DNA of 64,000 bases. Origin: Nocardia sp. NRRL S-836 (GTDB taxonomy: Bacteria > Actinomycetota > Actinomycetes > Mycobacteriales > Pseudonocardiaceae). Made by a program: the position numbers and the translations under genes. The notes beneath the pieces are model-generated. The model made no database searches and was not told the origin of the DNA. It worked only from the letters and a program-made list of their open reading frames with translations. The stretch spans positions 1 through 64,000 of the forward strand of contig NZ_LGDY01000089.1 in assembly GCF_001279525.1 (NCBI RefSeq). Direction: 5' to 3'. Shown here one piece after another: positions 37,127 to 47,287 of the stretch (the first letter of the stretch is position 1; each line of letters begins with the position of its first letter).

Positions 37127-38284
37127 ATGACGGTCCTGGTGGTCGGCGGCGGTATCGGCGGCTTGGCGGCGGCACTGGGCCTCGCACGGGCCGGCCACCG
37201 CGTCGCGGTGCTGGAGGCGGCGGCCGCGTTCGAGGAGATCGGCGCCGGGATCCAGGTCGGCCCGAACGGCTTCCGCGCGCTCGACGCGCTGGGCGTCGGC
37301 CCCGCGGTGCGGTCACGGGCGGTGCACGTCGACGAGCTGCGGCTGCGGTGCGGCGTCTCCGGGCGGGTGCTGGCGGCGCTGCCGGTGGACGACGTCTTCC
37401 ACGCGCGGTTCGGCACGTACGCCGTGGTGCACCGCGACGACGTGCTGCGGCCGTTGCTCGACGCGTGCCGGGCGCACGAGCTGGTCGACCTGCGCCCGGA
37501 CAGCGGTGTCGTCTCGTACGCACAGGACGGCGAAGGGGTGACGGCGGTGCTGCGCTCGGGTGCCGTGGTCCGCGGGTCCGCCCTGGTCGGCGCCGACGGG
37601 CTGCGGTCCGCCGTTCGTCGTCAGCTCACCGGCGACGGCGACCCGGTGGTGTCCGGCCACACCTCGTTCCGCGCGGTCATCCCGGCGGCGGCCGTGCCCG
37701 CGCGGCTGCGGGAGAACGTCGTCACGCTGTGGGCCGGCCCGCGCTACCACGTCGTCTGGTACGTCATCGCCGGCGGGCGGTACGTCAACCTCGTCGCCAC
37801 CACGGACAACGACGCGCGTGAACCCCTGTCCGGCGTGCCCGTGGAGCACGCCGACGTCATGAAGCACTTCACGCCGCTGTGCCCGGACGCGGCCCGGGTC
37901 ATGGAACTCGCCGACGAATGGCGTGCCTGGGTGCTGTGCGACCGCGCGCCGACGCCGAACTGGCAGGACTCGCGCGTGGTGCTGCTCGGCGATGCCGCCC
38001 ACCCCGTGCTGCAGTACGCCGCCCAGGGCGCCTGCCAGGCGCTGGAGGACGCCGTCTGCCTGGCCTCGGCGTTCGACCCCCGTGACGTGGATGGCTCTTT
38101 TGCGCGATATGTCGCCCTGCGTCGAGAGCGAACAGCGCGCGTCCACCACGTTTCACGGTTGATGGGACGGGAGGTCTACCACCCGGCGGGCGCGGCGGCC
38201 GAGGCCCGTGACGCGCTGTTCGCGTCGTGGAGCACGGCTGACCTGCACGACCGGCTGGACTGGCTGTACGGCGTCAGAACCTGA
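37127..38284 (+). CDS. FAD-dependent aromatic monooxygenase
   Basis: A 385-residue class A flavoprotein hydroxylase of the salicylate/3-hydroxybenzoate hydroxylase type. It starts with the GGGIGG FAD-binding fold and a Glu at the end of the second strand (AVLEA). The DG motif (LVGADGLRSAVR, about 155) and GD motif (LLGDAAHPVLQYAAQG, about 288) are clear. The substrate cannot be assigned; no ring-cleavage genes are nearby. GGGAAGGG before the ATG is the binding site. Its stop overlaps the convergent Uma2 gene by 11 bases. Confidence 0.88.
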   Translation: MTVLVVGGGIGGLAAALGLARAGHRVAVLEAAAAFEEIGAGIQVGPNGFRALDALGVGPAVRSRAVHVDELRLRCGVSGRVLAALPVDDVFHARFGTYAVVHRDDVLRPLLDACRAHELVDLRPDSGVVSYAQDGEGVTAVLRSGAVVRGSALVGADGLRSAVRRQLTGDGDPVVSGHTSFRAVIPAAAVPARLRENVVTLWAGPRYHVVWYVIAGGRYVNLVATTDNDAREPLSGVPVEHADVMKHFTPLCPDAARVMELADEWRAWVLCDRAPTPNWQDSRVVLLGDAAHPVLQYAAQGACQALEDAVCLASAFDPRDVDGSFARYVALRRERTARVHHVSRLMGREVYHPAGAAAEARDALFASWSTADLHDRLDWLYGVRT

Positions 38285-38834
38285 TGGTGACCGGGAACGG
38301 CTTGGTCAGCTCCAACTGGCCGTTCCGGCTGCGGGCGATCTCGACGTACTCGGTGCCCTGGCGTTCGAGCAGCGTCGCCTCGACCACCGCCCCGGCCGGG
38401 TCGACCATCAGGTAGTACGGGATGCCCGCCTTCGCGTAGAGGGCGCGCTTGAGCCCCTCGTCGTTCAGCCGCGTGCTCGGCGACAACACCTCGCCGACCA
38501 GGACCACGTCCGAGACGGGGAACATGACGCCCGCTTCGCGCGGCTTGACGACCGTGAAGTCCGGGATGACCAACCGGCCGCTGGACAGCAGGACGTTCAG
38601 CTCGATCGTGGCCTCGAAGTGGTCCGGGCAGGCCGCACGCAGGCTCGCAGCGATGTCGAACACCAGCTGCTGGTGGCGGTAGGACCCCAGCGGGCTCACG
38701 AGCAGCATCCCGTCGACGAGCTCGACGCGCTGACTGCCGTCCTCCGGCAGTGAGAGGACGTCGTCGAGCGTCCACGGACCGACGTGCCTGGGCAACAGGT
38801 AGTCGGTCGCCGCCACTTCGACTGGAGCCGCCAC
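38274..38834 (-). CDS. Uma2-family (DUF820) protein
   Basis: A 186-residue Uma2 member, the third in the window but more divergent than the tandem pair at 11755-12882. Family segments: LPEDGSQRVELVDGML, LVIPDFTVV, VGEVLSPST and KRALYAKAGIPYYLMVDP. The E...K core spacing fits the PD-(D/E)XK fold. GTG 38834 is preceded by GGAGGTGATG, a strong ribosome binding site. The function is unknown. Confidence 0.85.
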   Translation of the reverse strand: MAAPVEVAATDYLLPRHVGPWTLDDVLSLPEDGSQRVELVDGMLLVSPLGSYRHQQLVFDIAASLRAACPDHFEATIELNVLLSSGRLVIPDFTVVKPREAGVMFPVSDVVLVGEVLSPSTRLNDEGLKRALYAKAGIPYYLMVDPAGAVVEATLLERQGTEYVEIARSRNGQLELTKPFPVTIRF

Positions 38835-39035
38835 TGGGCATCACCTCCGAGAACCGCCCGACGCACACCAGTGTGGCATGCCGGACGAGTAGTTGGCTTG
38901 TGCATGCGGCCACGATCGCAGGTCAGACCGACAGTATGAGGAAGATCCGGGCCTCTGCGACCCGAGTTCACTCGATCGATCAGGCGTTCGAATGAGACCA
39001 ACCGATTGGGCGAATTCCAAGCCTCGGGTAGAGCC

Positions 39036-39827
39036 TCAGACGGTGGCAGCGGCCGATCGCACGCCTTGGGCGAGGTCTTCGGCCAGCGCGCGCAGCCCGG
39101 CCTCGCCGTCGGCGACCGCCGCCGACACGAACGCCGACCCGACGATCACGCCGTCTGCGAACCCGGCGATCTCCGCGGCCTGCGCACCGGACCGCACGCC
39201 CAGCCCGACACCGACCGGGATCGAGGTGTGCTCACGGACCCGCGCGACCAGCGCGGGAGCGGCCGACGACACCACGTCGCGGGCGCCGGTGACGCCCATG
39301 ACGGCGGTCGCGTAGAGGAAGCCGGAGGAGGCCCGCGCGGTCATCGCGATGCGGTCCTCGGTCGACGACGGCGCGACCAGGAAGATCCGGTCGAGCCCGT
39401 GCTCCTGCGAGGCGGCCATCCAGTCGTCGGCCTCGTCCGGCACGAGGTCCGGCGTGATCAGGCCGAGGCCACCGGCGGCCGCGAGGTCACGCGCGAACGC
39501 GTCCACGCCGTACTTCAGCACCGGGTTCCAGTACGACATCACGACCGCGCGCCCACCGGACTCGGCCACGGCCGACACCACGTCGAACAGGTCCCGCACC
39601 CGGAAACCGGCGGACAGCGCCTGCTCGGCCGCGGCCTGGATGGTCGGGCCGTCGATCACCGGGTCGGAGAACGGCAGGCCGACCTCGACCAGGTCGCAGC
39701 CGGACTCGATCATGGCGCGCAGGTGGGACTTGGAGCCCTCGACCGTCGGGAAGCCGGCGGGCAGGTACCCGACCAGTGCCGCACGCGACTCGGCACGGGC
39801 GGTGGCGAAAACCTCGGACAACGACAT
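39036..39827 (-). CDS. trpA: Tryptophan synthase alpha subunit
   Basis: A 263-residue TIM-barrel enzyme that cleaves indole-3-glycerol phosphate to indole and glyceraldehyde 3-phosphate, passing indole to TrpB. Catalytic Glu is in DLVEVGLPFSDP (about 49), and the second catalytic acid follows in the same region as DGPTIQAA. The phosphate-binding GLGVRSG and GVIVGSAFV are at the C-terminal end. Its ATG overlaps the trpB stop by one base (TGATG), so the two are coupled. It is the last trp gene; no hairpin terminator was found after it. Confidence 0.95.
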   Translation of the reverse strand: MSLSEVFATARAESRAALVGYLPAGFPTVEGSKSHLRAMIESGCDLVEVGLPFSDPVIDGPTIQAAAEQALSAGFRVRDLFDVVSAVAESGGRAVVMSYWNPVLKYGVDAFARDLAAAGGLGLITPDLVPDEADDWMAASQEHGLDRIFLVAPSSTEDRIAMTARASSGFLYATAVMGVTGARDVVSSAAPALVARVREHTSIPVGVGLGVRSGAQAAEIAGFADGVIVGSAFVSAAVADGEAGLRALAEDLAQGVRSAAATV

Positions 39828-41047
39828 CAGGCCTGTCCCCCGTCCGCGAGGCCGAAGTACTCCACGGCCGTGTCCATGTCCTTGTCGCCGCGGCCGGAGA
39901 GGTTCACGACCAGCAAACCCTCCGGACCGAGCTCCTTGCCCAGCTTGAGCGCGCCGGCGAGCGCGTGCGACGACTCGATCGCCGGGATGATGCCCTCGGT
40001 GCGCGACAGCAGCGCGAAGGCCTCCATGGCCTCGGCGTCGGTCACCGGGAAGTACTCGGCGCGGCCGATGTCCTTGAGGTGCGAGTGCTCGGGGCCGACG
40101 CCGGGGTAGTCGAGACCGGCGGAGATCGAGTGGGCCTCGGTGATCTGGCCGTCCTCGTCCTGCATCACGTACGACATCGCGCCGTGCAGCGAGCCGCGCG
40201 TGCCTGCGGTCAGCGTCGCGCCGTGGCTGCCGCTGTCCAGGCCGGAGCCGCCGGGCTCCACGCCGACCAGGCGCACGTCCGCGTCGTCGATGAAGCCGTG
40301 GAAGATGCCGATCGCGTTCGAGCCGCCACCGACGCAGGCGACGACCGCGTCGGGCAGCCGGCCGGCCTTCTGGAGGATCTGCTCACGGGCCTCGATGCCG
40401 ATGACGCGGTGGAAGTCGCGCACGAGCAGCGGGAACGGGTGCGGGCCCGCGGCCGTGCCGAGCAGGTAGTGGGTCTCGTCGACGTTGGCGACCCAGTCGC
40501 GCAGCGCCTCGTTGATCGCGTCCTTGAGGGTGCGGGAGCCGGACTTCACCGGGATGACCTCGGCGCCCAGCAGCCGCATGCGGGCCACGTTGAGCGCCTG
40601 CCGCTCGGTGTCGACCTCGCCCATGTAGACGACGCAGTCGAGGCCGAGCAGCGCGCACGCCGTCGCGGTGGCCACGCCGTGCTGGCCGGCGCCGGTCTCG
40701 GCGATCACGCGCTTCTTGCCCATGCGCTTGGTGAGCAGCGCCTGGCCGAGCACGTTGTTGATCTTGTGGGAGCCGGTGTGGTTCAGGTCCTCGCGCTTGA
40801 GGAACACGCGGGTACCGGCGTGCTCGGCGAACTTCGGCGCCTCCGTCAGCAGCGACGGGCGGCCCGCGAAGTCCCGCAGCAGGCGCTGGAACTCGTTCAC
40901 GAACTCCGGGTCGATGCGCGCCTTGTCGTACTCGGCGGCCAGCTCGTCCACCGCCGCGATCAGGGCCTCCGGGACGAACCGGCCGCCCCACGGACCGAAG
41001 TGGCCACGGTCGTCGGGATCGTGCGGCGTGGGCGTGAACTGGCCCAT
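39827..41047 (-). CDS. trpB: Tryptophan synthase beta subunit
   Basis: A 406-residue PLP enzyme that joins indole and serine. The PLP Lys lies in [15 protein letters not shown], with catalytic Glu in ETGAGQHG and the phosphate-binding GGGSNAIG. The length matches TrpB1. It starts 21 bases after the trpC stop and overlaps trpA by one base. Confidence 0.96.
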   Translation of the reverse strand: MGQFTPTPHDPDDRGHFGPWGGRFVPEALIAAVDELAAEYDKARIDPEFVNEFQRLLRDFAGRPSLLTEAPKFAEHAGTRVFLKREDLNHTGSHKINNVLGQALLTKRMGKKRVIAETGAGQHGVATATACALLGLDCVVYMGEVDTERQALNVARMRLLGAEVIPVKSGSRTLKDAINEALRDWVANVDETHYLLGTAAGPHPFPLLVRDFHRVIGIEAREQILQKAGRLPDAVVACVGGGSNAIGIFHGFIDDADVRLVGVEPGGSGLDSGSHGATLTAGTRGSLHGAMSYVMQDEDGQITEAHSISAGLDYPGVGPEHSHLKDIGRAEYFPVTDAEAMEAFALLSRTEGIIPAIESSHALAGALKLGKELGPEGLLVVNLSGRGDKDMDTAVEYFGLADGGQA

Positions 41048-41068
41048 CGAGTTCCTCCTGCAGCTGCC

Positions 41069-41878
41069 TTACCGGCTCGGCCTCGGGCACGCCGGGTGTG
41101 AACCGGCGGTCACGAGCTTGTTCACGGCGGCCTTGGGGTCGCCGCTGGTCACCAGGCTTTCGCCGACGAGCACCGCGTCGGCGCCCGCTCCGGCGTAGGC
41201 CATCAGGTCGCCGGGCCCGGTCACGCCCGACTCGGCGATCTTGATCGTCTCGAAGGGTAGTCCCGGAGCGATCCGCCCGAAAACGTCTTTGTCGACCTCC
41301 AGCGTGTGGAGGTTGCGCGCGTTGACGCCGATGACCGACGAACCCGCCTCCAGCGCGCGGTCGGCCTCCTCGGCCGTGTGCACCTCGACCAGCGCCGTCA
41401 TGCCGAGCGACTCCACCCGGTCGAGCAACGACACCAGCGCGTTCTGCTCCAGCGCGGCCACGATCAGCAGCACCAGGTCCGCGCCGTGCATGCGGGCCTC
41501 GTGCACCTGGTAGGGCGACACGATGAAGTCCTTGCGCAGCATGGGGATCTTCACCACTCTGCGCACCGCGTCGAAGTCGGCGAGCGACCCGCCGAAGCGC
41601 CGCTGCTCGGTCAGCACGCTGATCACCGAGGCGCCACCGGCCTCGTACGACGCCGCGAGCTCGGCCGGCTCCGGGATCTCCGCCAGCGCGCCCTTCGACG
41701 GGCTCCTGCGCTTGACCTCGGCGATGACGCCGACGTTCGGACCACGCAGCACCGACATCACATCGAGCGGAGGAGCAGCCTTGGCCGCGCGCTCCTTCAC
41801 GACGTCGAAGGACAACTGCGCCTCGCGAGCGGCGAGATCCTCACGGACACCTTCGAGGATCGATTCGAGAACCGTCAC
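41069..41878 (-). CDS. trpC: Indole-3-glycerol phosphate synthase
   Basis: A 269-residue TIM barrel that closes the indole ring with loss of CO2 and water. Conserved [12 protein letters not shown] (catalytic Lys about 54), MLRKDFI, and [12 protein letters not shown] are present. This is a monofunctional TrpC; no TrpF is fused or nearby. GTG 41878 has GGGGAG about 9 bases upstream. A 132-base spacer separates it from the membrane protein gene before it. Confidence 0.94.
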   Translation of the reverse strand: MTVLESILEGVREDLAAREAQLSFDVVKERAAKAAPPLDVMSVLRGPNVGVIAEVKRRSPSKGALAEIPEPAELAASYEAGGASVISVLTEQRRFGGSLADFDAVRRVVKIPMLRKDFIVSPYQVHEARMHGADLVLLIVAALEQNALVSLLDRVESLGMTALVEVHTAEEADRALEAGSSVIGVNARNLHTLEVDKDVFGRIAPGLPFETIKIAESGVTGPGDLMAYAGAGADAVLVGESLVTSGDPKAAVNKLVTAGSHPACPRPSR

Positions 41879-42010
41879 AGTCTTGCTCCCCTTCCCGCTG
41901 TGGGGATGCTAACCCCGCCGGAGTAACGCCCCGGCCACCGGGGGTTCCTCGTCCACGCAGCTAGGCGTGGTCGTTCGCCTGTCACATGCACGAATGCCGA
42001 TGAATGATCT

Positions 42011-42424
42011 TCACTCGTCGGTGTCAGCCCGCGCCGGGCTGTCACCGGTGCCGGGACCGTCGGTCGGGTCGTCGCCGCGTTCCAGCGCGCGCCACATGTC
42101 CTTCTCGGGATCCTCGGCGCGGGTCTTCTGCCCGCCCATCCCGATCTTCGGCATGCGGGCGCCGAAGGCCACCTGGACCGCACCGGAGGCCGCCACGAGC
42201 ACGCCGCCGGCGACCGCGAGCCAGTGACCGCCGAACGCCGCCGCGACACCCACGACGACCAGCACCACCCCGAGCACGCGCCGGGCCACCCCGCTCACCG
42301 CGACGACCGCGGCCACGGCGGCGAGACCCAGCAGCGCGACCGGCACCAGACCGGCACCCCAGAACGCCCCCGCCGCGCCCACCAGCAGGAGCGCGGCGAT
42401 CCACAGTGGACGGTTACCCCTCAA
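42011..42424 (-). CDS. Trp-region conserved membrane protein (TIGR02234 type)
   Basis: A 137-residue protein with four hydrophobic segments in the first 95 residues, then a hydrophilic tail. Actinobacteria regularly carry such a protein between trpE and trpC; the family is named for that position. Its function is unknown. The start overlaps the trpE stop by 11 bases, so it is cotranslated with trpE. Confidence 0.85.
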   Translation of the reverse strand: MRGNRPLWIAALLLVGAAGAFWGAGLVPVALLGLAAVAAVVAVSGVARRVLGVVLVVVGVAAAFGGHWLAVAGGVLVAASGAVQVAFGARMPKIGMGGQKTRAEDPEKDMWRALERGDDPTDGPGTGDSPARADTDE

Positions 42425-43952
42425 CGGCGGGCTTCATCGTCTGCGCGGTGGCGATCGCGGCCAGCACCGCGCCCGCCTTGTTCAGGGTCTCGTTGTCCTC
42501 GGCCAGCGGGTCGGAGTCGGCCACGATGCCGCCACCGGCCTGCACGTACGCCACGCCGTCGCGCAGCAGGGCGGTCCGGATGGCGATGGCGGTGTCCGCG
42601 TCGCCGGCGAAGTCGAAGTAGCCGACCACGCCGCCGTAGAGGCCGCGCCGGGTGGGCTCCAGCTCCTCGATCAGCTCCATCGCGCGCGGCTTGGGCGCAC
42701 CGGACAGCGTGCCGGCCGGGAAGCAGGCCGCCACCGCGTCGTAGGCGGTCTTGCCCTCGGCCAGCTCACCGGTCACGGTCGACACGATGTGCATGACGTG
42801 GCTGTACCGCTCGACCTTGAAGAAGTCGACGACGTGCACCGAACCCGGCTTGCAGACCCGGCCCAGGTCGTTGCGGCCGAGGTCGACGAGCATCAGGTGC
42901 TCGGCGCGTTCCTTGTGGTCGGCGAGGAGGTCCTTCTCCAGCAGGGCGTCCTCCTCCGGGTCCTCGCTGCGCCAGCGGGTGCCCGCGATCGGGTGAGTGG
43001 TCGCCTTGCCGTCGCGCACCGTGACCAGCGCCTCGGGGCTGCAGCCCACGATGTCGAAGCCGTCGAGGCGCAGCAGGTACATGTACGGGCTGGGGTTCGT
43101 CGTGCGCAGCACCCGGTAGATGTCGAGCGCGTCGGCGTCGGTGTCGATCTCGAACCGCTGCGACACCACGACCTGGAACGCCTCGCCCGCGCGGATGGCC
43201 TCCTTGGCCTTCTCGACGGCGGCGAAGTGCTCGGCCTGCGAGCGGCGGCGGCGGAACTCCGGCTTGGGCCGGGAGAACACCGCGGTGGTCGGCGGCGCGG
43301 GCATGTGCAGCGCCTCGGTCATCTCGTCCAGCCGCCGCACCGCGTCGTCGTAGGCGGCGTCGACGTTCTCCGGCGAGTTGTCCCAGTTGATCGCGTTCGC
43401 GATGAGCGTGACGGTGCCCTCGTGGTGGTCGAGCGCCGCGAGGTCGGTCGCGAGCAGCATGACCAGCTCGGGCAGCTTGAGGTCGTCCTCGGCGATGGTG
43501 GGCAGCCGTTCCAGCCTGCGCACCGCGTCGTAGCCGATGTAGCCGACCATGCCGCCGGTCAGCGGGGGCATGCCGGGCAACGGGTCCGTGCGCAGCACCT
43601 CGATGGTCTCGCGCAACGCCTGCAGCGGGTCACCGCCGTCGGGCAGCCCGACCGGCCGCGTGCCGGTCCAGAACGCGTCGCCACCGGTCGCCGTCAGCGC
43701 CGCCGTGGACCGCACGCCGATGAACGACCACTGCGACCACGACCGCCCGTTCTCCGCGGACTCGAGGAGGAACGTGCCCGGCCGGTCGGCCCCGAGCTTG
43801 CGGTACAGACCGACGGGCGTCTCCGCGTCCGCCAGCAGCCTGCGCACGACCGGCACGACCCGGCGGTTGACCGCCAGCTCGCGGAACTCCTCACGCGTGG
43901 GGCTCACGGCCCCCAGACCAGCGGCGGCCACAGCCCCGATGACGCTCACCAT
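42414..43952 (-). CDS. trpE: Anthranilate synthase component I
   Basis: A 512-residue enzyme that makes anthranilate from chorismate with ammonia from a TrpG subunit encoded elsewhere. The N-terminal LLES element ([10 protein letters not shown]) is the Trp feedback site. The chorismate-binding half has [15 protein letters not shown] and [13 protein letters not shown]. The start is uncertain: ATG 43952 gives 16 extra residues over GTG 43907 and lies just downstream of the dyad at 43960-43987. No room exists for a Trp leader peptide, so classical attenuation is absent. A TetR gene faces it. Confidence 0.93.
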   Translation of the reverse strand: MVSVIGAVAAAGLGAVSPTREEFRELAVNRRVVPVVRRLLADAETPVGLYRKLGADRPGTFLLESAENGRSWSQWSFIGVRSTAALTATGGDAFWTGTRPVGLPDGGDPLQALRETIEVLRTDPLPGMPPLTGGMVGYIGYDAVRRLERLPTIAEDDLKLPELVMLLATDLAALDHHEGTVTLIANAINWDNSPENVDAAYDDAVRRLDEMTEALHMPAPPTTAVFSRPKPEFRRRRSQAEHFAAVEKAKEAIRAGEAFQVVVSQRFEIDTDADALDIYRVLRTTNPSPYMYLLRLDGFDIVGCSPEALVTVRDGKATTHPIAGTRWRSEDPEEDALLEKDLLADHKERAEHLMLVDLGRNDLGRVCKPGSVHVVDFFKVERYSHVMHIVSTVTGELAEGKTAYDAVAACFPAGTLSGAPKPRAMELIEELEPTRRGLYGGVVGYFDFAGDADTAIAIRTALLRDGVAYVQAGGGIVADSDPLAEDNETLNKAGAVLAAIATAQTMKPAVEG

Positions 43953-43959
43953 GCCGCAA

Positions 43960-43987
43960 TTGTTGCATAAATTCAACAACTGTTGAA
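43960..43987. promoter_or_regulatory. Overlapping dyads between trpE and tetR, candidate TetR operator
   Basis: TTCAACA-AC-TGTTGAA (43972-43987) is a perfect palindrome, and TTGTTG-N8-CAACAA (43960-43965 and 43974-43979) overlaps it. The sites fill the 37-base spacer between the divergent trpE and tetR starts. TAAATT (43968-43973) is a possible -10 for tetR. A TetR dimer here would block both promoters. Confidence 0.6.
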
Positions 43988-43989
43988 CT

Positions 43990-44607
43990 ATGGCTCCCGT
44001 GGAGCAAGTGAACCAGAAACGGCGAGGCCGCCGCGCCGCGGGCGAGGACACGCGGGCCGCTCTGCTCGCCGCCGCCCGCGAGACGTTCGTCGAGAAGGGC
44101 TACGACGGCGCCACGGTCCGCGCGATCGCCGCCCGCGCGGGCGTGGACGCGGCCATGGTCAACCACTGGTTCGGCGGCAAGGAGGGCCTCTTCGCCCAGT
44201 CCGTGCTGCAGCTCCCCTTCGACCCCGCCGAGATCCTCAAACGCCTGCTCGACGGCCCCGTCGAGGAAGCCGGCGAACGCATCATCCGCACCTTCGTCAC
44301 CGTCTGGGACGCCACCGGCGGCGGCACCTTCGCCGCGCTGATCCGCAGCGTCACCAGCCACCAGGAGGTCGCGAACGCGCTGAAGTCGTTCTTCATCAAC
44401 GCGATCTTCAAGAAGCTGCTCACCGAGATCGGCGCGCGGGACCGCGACCTGCGCGCCACCCTGGCCGCCACGCAGATGGTCGGGCTCGGCATCGTCCGGT
44501 ACGTCGTGCGGTTCGAGCCGCTGGCGTCGACCGACCTGGAGACCGTCGTCAGCGCCATCGGGCCGAACATGCAGCGGTACCTGACGGGTGACCTGAGCGC
44601 GCCCTGA
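43990..44607 (+). CDS. TetR/AcrR-family transcriptional regulator
   Basis: A 205-residue repressor. The N-terminal helix-turn-helix covers about residues 20-66: [31 protein letters not shown], then [12 protein letters not shown]. The C-terminal ligand-binding domain is of a common actinomycete TetR type ([10 protein letters not shown]...). It is divergent from trpE across a spacer filled with palindromes, so autoregulation is very likely and control of trpE is possible. The ligand is unknown. Confidence 0.9.
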   Translation: MAPVEQVNQKRRGRRAAGEDTRAALLAAARETFVEKGYDGATVRAIAARAGVDAAMVNHWFGGKEGLFAQSVLQLPFDPAEILKRLLDGPVEEAGERIIRTFVTVWDATGGGTFAALIRSVTSHQEVANALKSFFINAIFKKLLTEIGARDRDLRATLAATQMVGLGIVRYVVRFEPLASTDLETVVSAIGPNMQRYLTGDLSAP

Positions 44608-44631
44608 GCCGGCGGCCGGGCGGGGCGGCGG

Positions 44632-44982
44632 TCAGGCGTCGGCGAGCAGGACCGTGGCGTCGAAGCAGGTGCGGTCGCCGGTGTGGCAGGCCGCGCCGAC
44701 CTGGTCGACGACGAGCAGCAGCGTGTCGCCGTCGCAGTCGAGCCGCACCTCGTGCACGTACTGGGTGTGCCCGGACGTCTCACCCTTCACCCACAGCTGC
44801 CGGCGGCTGCGCGAGTAGTAGGTCGCGCGGCGGGTGGTCAGCGTGCGGTGCAGCGCCTCGTCGTCCATCCACGCCACCATCAGCACCTCGCCGGTGCCGC
44901 GCTGCTGGGCGACCGCGCAGACGAGGCCGTCGGCGGTGCGCTTGAGGCGGGCCGCGACGGCGGGGTCGAGGGGACTGCTCAA
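44632..44982 (-). CDS. hisI: Phosphoribosyl-AMP cyclohydrolase
   Basis: A 116-residue enzyme for the third step of histidine biosynthesis, opening the adenine ring of phosphoribosyl-AMP. Zinc- and substrate-binding motifs are seen in [11 protein letters not shown], the [16 protein letters not shown] segment, D-CDGD and the Cys pair of [10 protein letters not shown]. It is the monofunctional HisI, without a fused HisE. The GTG overlaps the preceding stop by four bases (GTGA). Confidence 0.94.
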   Translation of the reverse strand: MSSPLDPAVAARLKRTADGLVCAVAQQRGTGEVLMVAWMDDEALHRTLTTRRATYYSRSRRQLWVKGETSGHTQYVHEVRLDCDGDTLLLVVDQVGAACHTGDRTCFDATVLLADA

Positions 44983-45350
44983 CGGGGGCCTCCCAGTCGT
45001 TCACGAGCGGGTCCGGTGTTGAGCAGGACCACTCCGTAGATGTGCACGGCGGACAGCATGCCGGACGCGACACGGGCCCACACCGGGCCGTCGGCCAGCA
45101 CGATCACCAGGTGCAGCAGGGCGACGAGCACGAACACGACCATCGCCGGGTAGTGCACGAACCGCAGCCCCAGCAGCAGGCAGGCCGCGACCGGCAGCTC
45201 GACCAGCGCCACGAACGACGGCAGCTTCAGCACGTCCGCGTCCCCGCTCGTGCGCCACAGCACCAGTCCGACGGCGAAGAACACCAGTGCGCCACCGAAC
45301 GCCACCGCCGAGCAGACCAGCACCTCCGGCGACCTGCGGCGGGTGGTCAT
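44979..45350 (-). CDS. Small membrane protein between hisF and hisI
   Basis: A 123-residue protein with four transmembrane helices and short charged loops. I recognise no functional motif. It overlaps both neighbours by four bases (hisF stop/its ATG, and its stop/hisI start), so it is translated as part of the hisF-hisI unit. The tight coupling suggests a real gene, but not necessarily a role in histidine synthesis. Confidence 0.8.
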   Translation of the reverse strand: MTTRRRSPEVLVCSAVAFGGALVFFAVGLVLWRTSGDADVLKLPSFVALVELPVAACLLLGLRFVHYPAMVVFVLVALLHLVIVLADGPVWARVASGMLSAVHIYGVVLLNTGPARERLGGPR

Positions 45351-46105
45351 CGCACGACCACGCCCGCGTGGCGCAGGCCGTCCTTCACCTCACCGATGCG
45401 CAGCTGTCCGAAGTGGAACACGCTCGCCGCCAGCACGGCGTCCGCACCGGCCGCGACCGCCGACGGGAAGTGGTCGACCGCACCGGCGCCGCCGCTGGCG
45501 ATCAGCGGCACGTCGACCTCGCGGCGCACCAGCTCGATCAGCTCCAGGTCGAACCCGGCCTTGGTGCCGTCGGCGTCCATCGAGTTCAGCAGGATCTCGC
45601 CGACGCCCAGCTCCTGGCCCTGCGCCGCCCACCGCACCGCGTCGATGCCGGTGCCGGTGCGCCCGCCGTGCGTCGTGACCTCGAACCCGGTGCCGCCGGG
45701 CACCCGCCGCGCGTCGACCGACAGCACGACGCACTGCGCGCCGTAGCGTTGCGAGCACTCGCGCAGCAGCTCCGGCCGCGCGATCGCCGCCGTGTTGAGG
45801 CTGACCTTGTCCGCGCCGGCCCGCAGCAGCCGGTTCACGTCCTCCGGGCTGCGCACGCCGCCGCCGACCGTGAGCGGGATGAACACCTGCTCGGCCGTCC
45901 GGCGCACCACGTCGAAGGTCGTCTCGCGGTCGCCGCTCGACGCGGTGACGTCGAGGAACGTCAGCTCGTCCGCGCCCTCGGCGTCGTAGGCCCTGGCGAG
46001 CTCGACGGGATCGCCCGCGTCGACGAGGTTGGTGAAGTTGACGCCCTTCACCACCCGGCCCCGGTCGACGTCGAGACAGGGGATGACACGGACCGCGACC
46101 GACAT
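45347..46105 (-). CDS. hisF: Imidazole glycerol phosphate synthase cyclase subunit
   Basis: A 252-residue TIM barrel that works with HisH to make imidazole glycerol phosphate and AICAR. The catalytic Asp residues are in [13 protein letters not shown] (about 12) and SVDARR (about 130). Phosphate loops GGGVRS and ASGGAGA are present. ATG 46105 is supported by a TAGGCT -10 element 7 bases upstream (46113-46118), implying a leaderless mRNA. The upstream in-frame extension overlaps the divergent gene and is rejected. Confidence 0.95.
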   Translation of the reverse strand: MSVAVRVIPCLDVDRGRVVKGVNFTNLVDAGDPVELARAYDAEGADELTFLDVTASSGDRETTFDVVRRTAEQVFIPLTVGGGVRSPEDVNRLLRAGADKVSLNTAAIARPELLRECSQRYGAQCVVLSVDARRVPGGTGFEVTTHGGRTGTGIDAVRWAAQGQELGVGEILLNSMDADGTKAGFDLELIELVRREVDVPLIASGGAGAVDHFPSAVAAGADAVLAASVFHFGQLRIGEVKDGLRHAGVVVR

Positions 46106-46150
46106 GCGCGAAAGCCTACAAGCAGCCCTTTCCCGACTACGCTGGACACC

Positions 46151-46525
46151 ATGATCACCGAACTCGGCGAGGGTAAGTACCTGCTGCTGACGACGTTCCG
46201 CAAGGACGGCACCGCGGTGCCGACGCCGGTCTGGGTCGTGCCGGGCGGGAACGGGGTCATCCACGCCTGGAGCGCCCGTGACACCGGCAAGGTGAAGCGG
46301 ATCCGGCGCAGCGGTGACGTCGAGGTCGGCGCCTGCGACTTCCGCGGCAACCCGCAGGGCGCGTCGGTCAAGGCGCGCGCACGCCTGCTGGACGACGACG
46401 CCAGCGACGCGGTCCGGGCGAGGATCGCGAAGAAGTACGGCATCGCCGGCTGGCTGACGGTGTTCGGCAGCAAGCTGCGGCGCGGCCGCACCGGCACGGT
46501 CGGCATCGAGATCACGGCGCCCTGA
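46151..46525 (+). CDS. PPOX-class F420-dependent oxidoreductase
   Basis: A 124-residue split-barrel flavin/F420 protein. The N-terminal [21 protein letters not shown] followed by [17 protein letters not shown] is the pattern of the actinobacterial F420-binding PPOX group. The exact substrate is unknown. TACGCT 7 bases before the ATG implies a leaderless mRNA; this -10 and that of hisF lie back to back in a 45-base spacer. Confidence 0.85.
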   Translation: MITELGEGKYLLLTTFRKDGTAVPTPVWVVPGGNGVIHAWSARDTGKVKRIRRSGDVEVGACDFRGNPQGASVKARARLLDDDASDAVRARIAKKYGIAGWLTVFGSKLRRGRTGTVGIEITAP

Positions 46526-46536
46526 CCAGCCGCACC

Positions 46537-46582
46537 GTCAACCCGAGGTTGACCCCTTCTACGTCGTCAACCTAGAGTTGAC
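46537..46582 (+). promoter_or_regulatory. Tandem palindromic operators over the Clp-N gene promoter
   Basis: Two 17-bp dyads share GTCAAC/GTTGAC arms: 46537-46553 (GTCAACC-N3-GGTTGAC) and 46566-46582 (GTCAAC-N5-GTTGAC), centres 29 bases apart. A TTGACC -35 (46549-46554) overlaps the right arm of the first, and a TAGAGT -10 (46573-46578, 18-base spacer) sits in the second, 7 bases before the GTG start. A bound repressor would cover both hexamers. Confidence 0.7.
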
Positions 46583-46585
46583 GCC

Positions 46586-47287
46586 GTGATCCAGTTGACC
46601 GACCTGATCGCCACCGTGGCCGGTGAGGCCGACGACGTGCTCGTCCGGCTGACCAGGGCCGTCGAGCTGAGCGGGCAGCTGAGCGAGCTGGGCGACCACC
46701 TGGTCGGGCACTTCGTGGACGAGGCGCGGCGCGGCGGGGCGAGCTGGGCGGAGATCGGCGAGAGCCTCGGCGTGACGAAGCAGGCGGCGCAGAAGCGGTT
46801 CGTGCCGAAGGAGTCGCCGGAGCTGACCAAGCCGTCGATGGACCGCTACACCCAGCGGTCGCGGCGGGTCATCGCGCTGGCCCGCCACCACGCGCGGTTC
46901 AGCGAGCGGATCGGCACCGAGCACCTGCTGCTGGGCCTGCTCGACGAGTCGGGCGGCCTGGCCGCCAAGACGATCGCGAAGCTGGAGTCGGGTGACGGCA
47001 GCACGCGGCTGGCGGTGCTGCACCGGCTGGACGCGGAACCCAGGCAACGTCCCGACAAGCAGCCCTACTCGACGCACTGCAAGAAGTCGCTGGAGCTGGC
47101 GGTGCGCGAAGCCCTGCGGATGGGGCACATGTTCATCGGCACCGAGCACATCCTGCTCGGCGTGCTGCTCGCCGAAGGCGGGACCGCGGCCGCCGTGCTC
47201 AACGCCACCGGCGTCACGCACGCGGCAGCGGCCCGCCACGTCGAGAGCGTCGTCAGCGGACCGCCGCAAGCGCTTCCGGGAGCGTGA
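46586..47287 (+). CDS. HTH protein with Clp N-terminal (ClpC-like) repeats
   Basis: A 233-residue protein. Residues about 38-72 form a helix-turn-helix ([28 protein letters not shown]). The rest holds two Clp-N (R-domain) repeats: [14 protein letters not shown] with [11 protein letters not shown], then [28 protein letters not shown]. In ClpC these repeats bind adaptors and phospho-arginine substrates, but no ATPase is present here. A regulator that reads Clp substrates or adaptors is a reasonable guess. Tandem palindromes on its promoter suggest autoregulation. The end overlaps convergent priA by 35 bases. Confidence 0.82.
   Translation: MIQLTDLIATVAGEADDVLVRLTRAVELSGQLSELGDHLVGHFVDEARRGGASWAEIGESLGVTKQAAQKRFVPKESPELTKPSMDRYTQRSRRVIALARHHARFSERIGTEHLLLGLLDESGGLAAKTIAKLESGDGSTRLAVLHRLDAEPRQRPDKQPYSTHCKKSLELAVREALRMGHMFIGTEHILLGVLLAEGGTAAAVLNATGVTHAAAARHVESVVSGPPQALPGA

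Noticed and set aside
41879..42010. Small gene between trpC and the membrane protein gene
   Set aside because: 132 bases with no frame that has both a start and sensible codon use.
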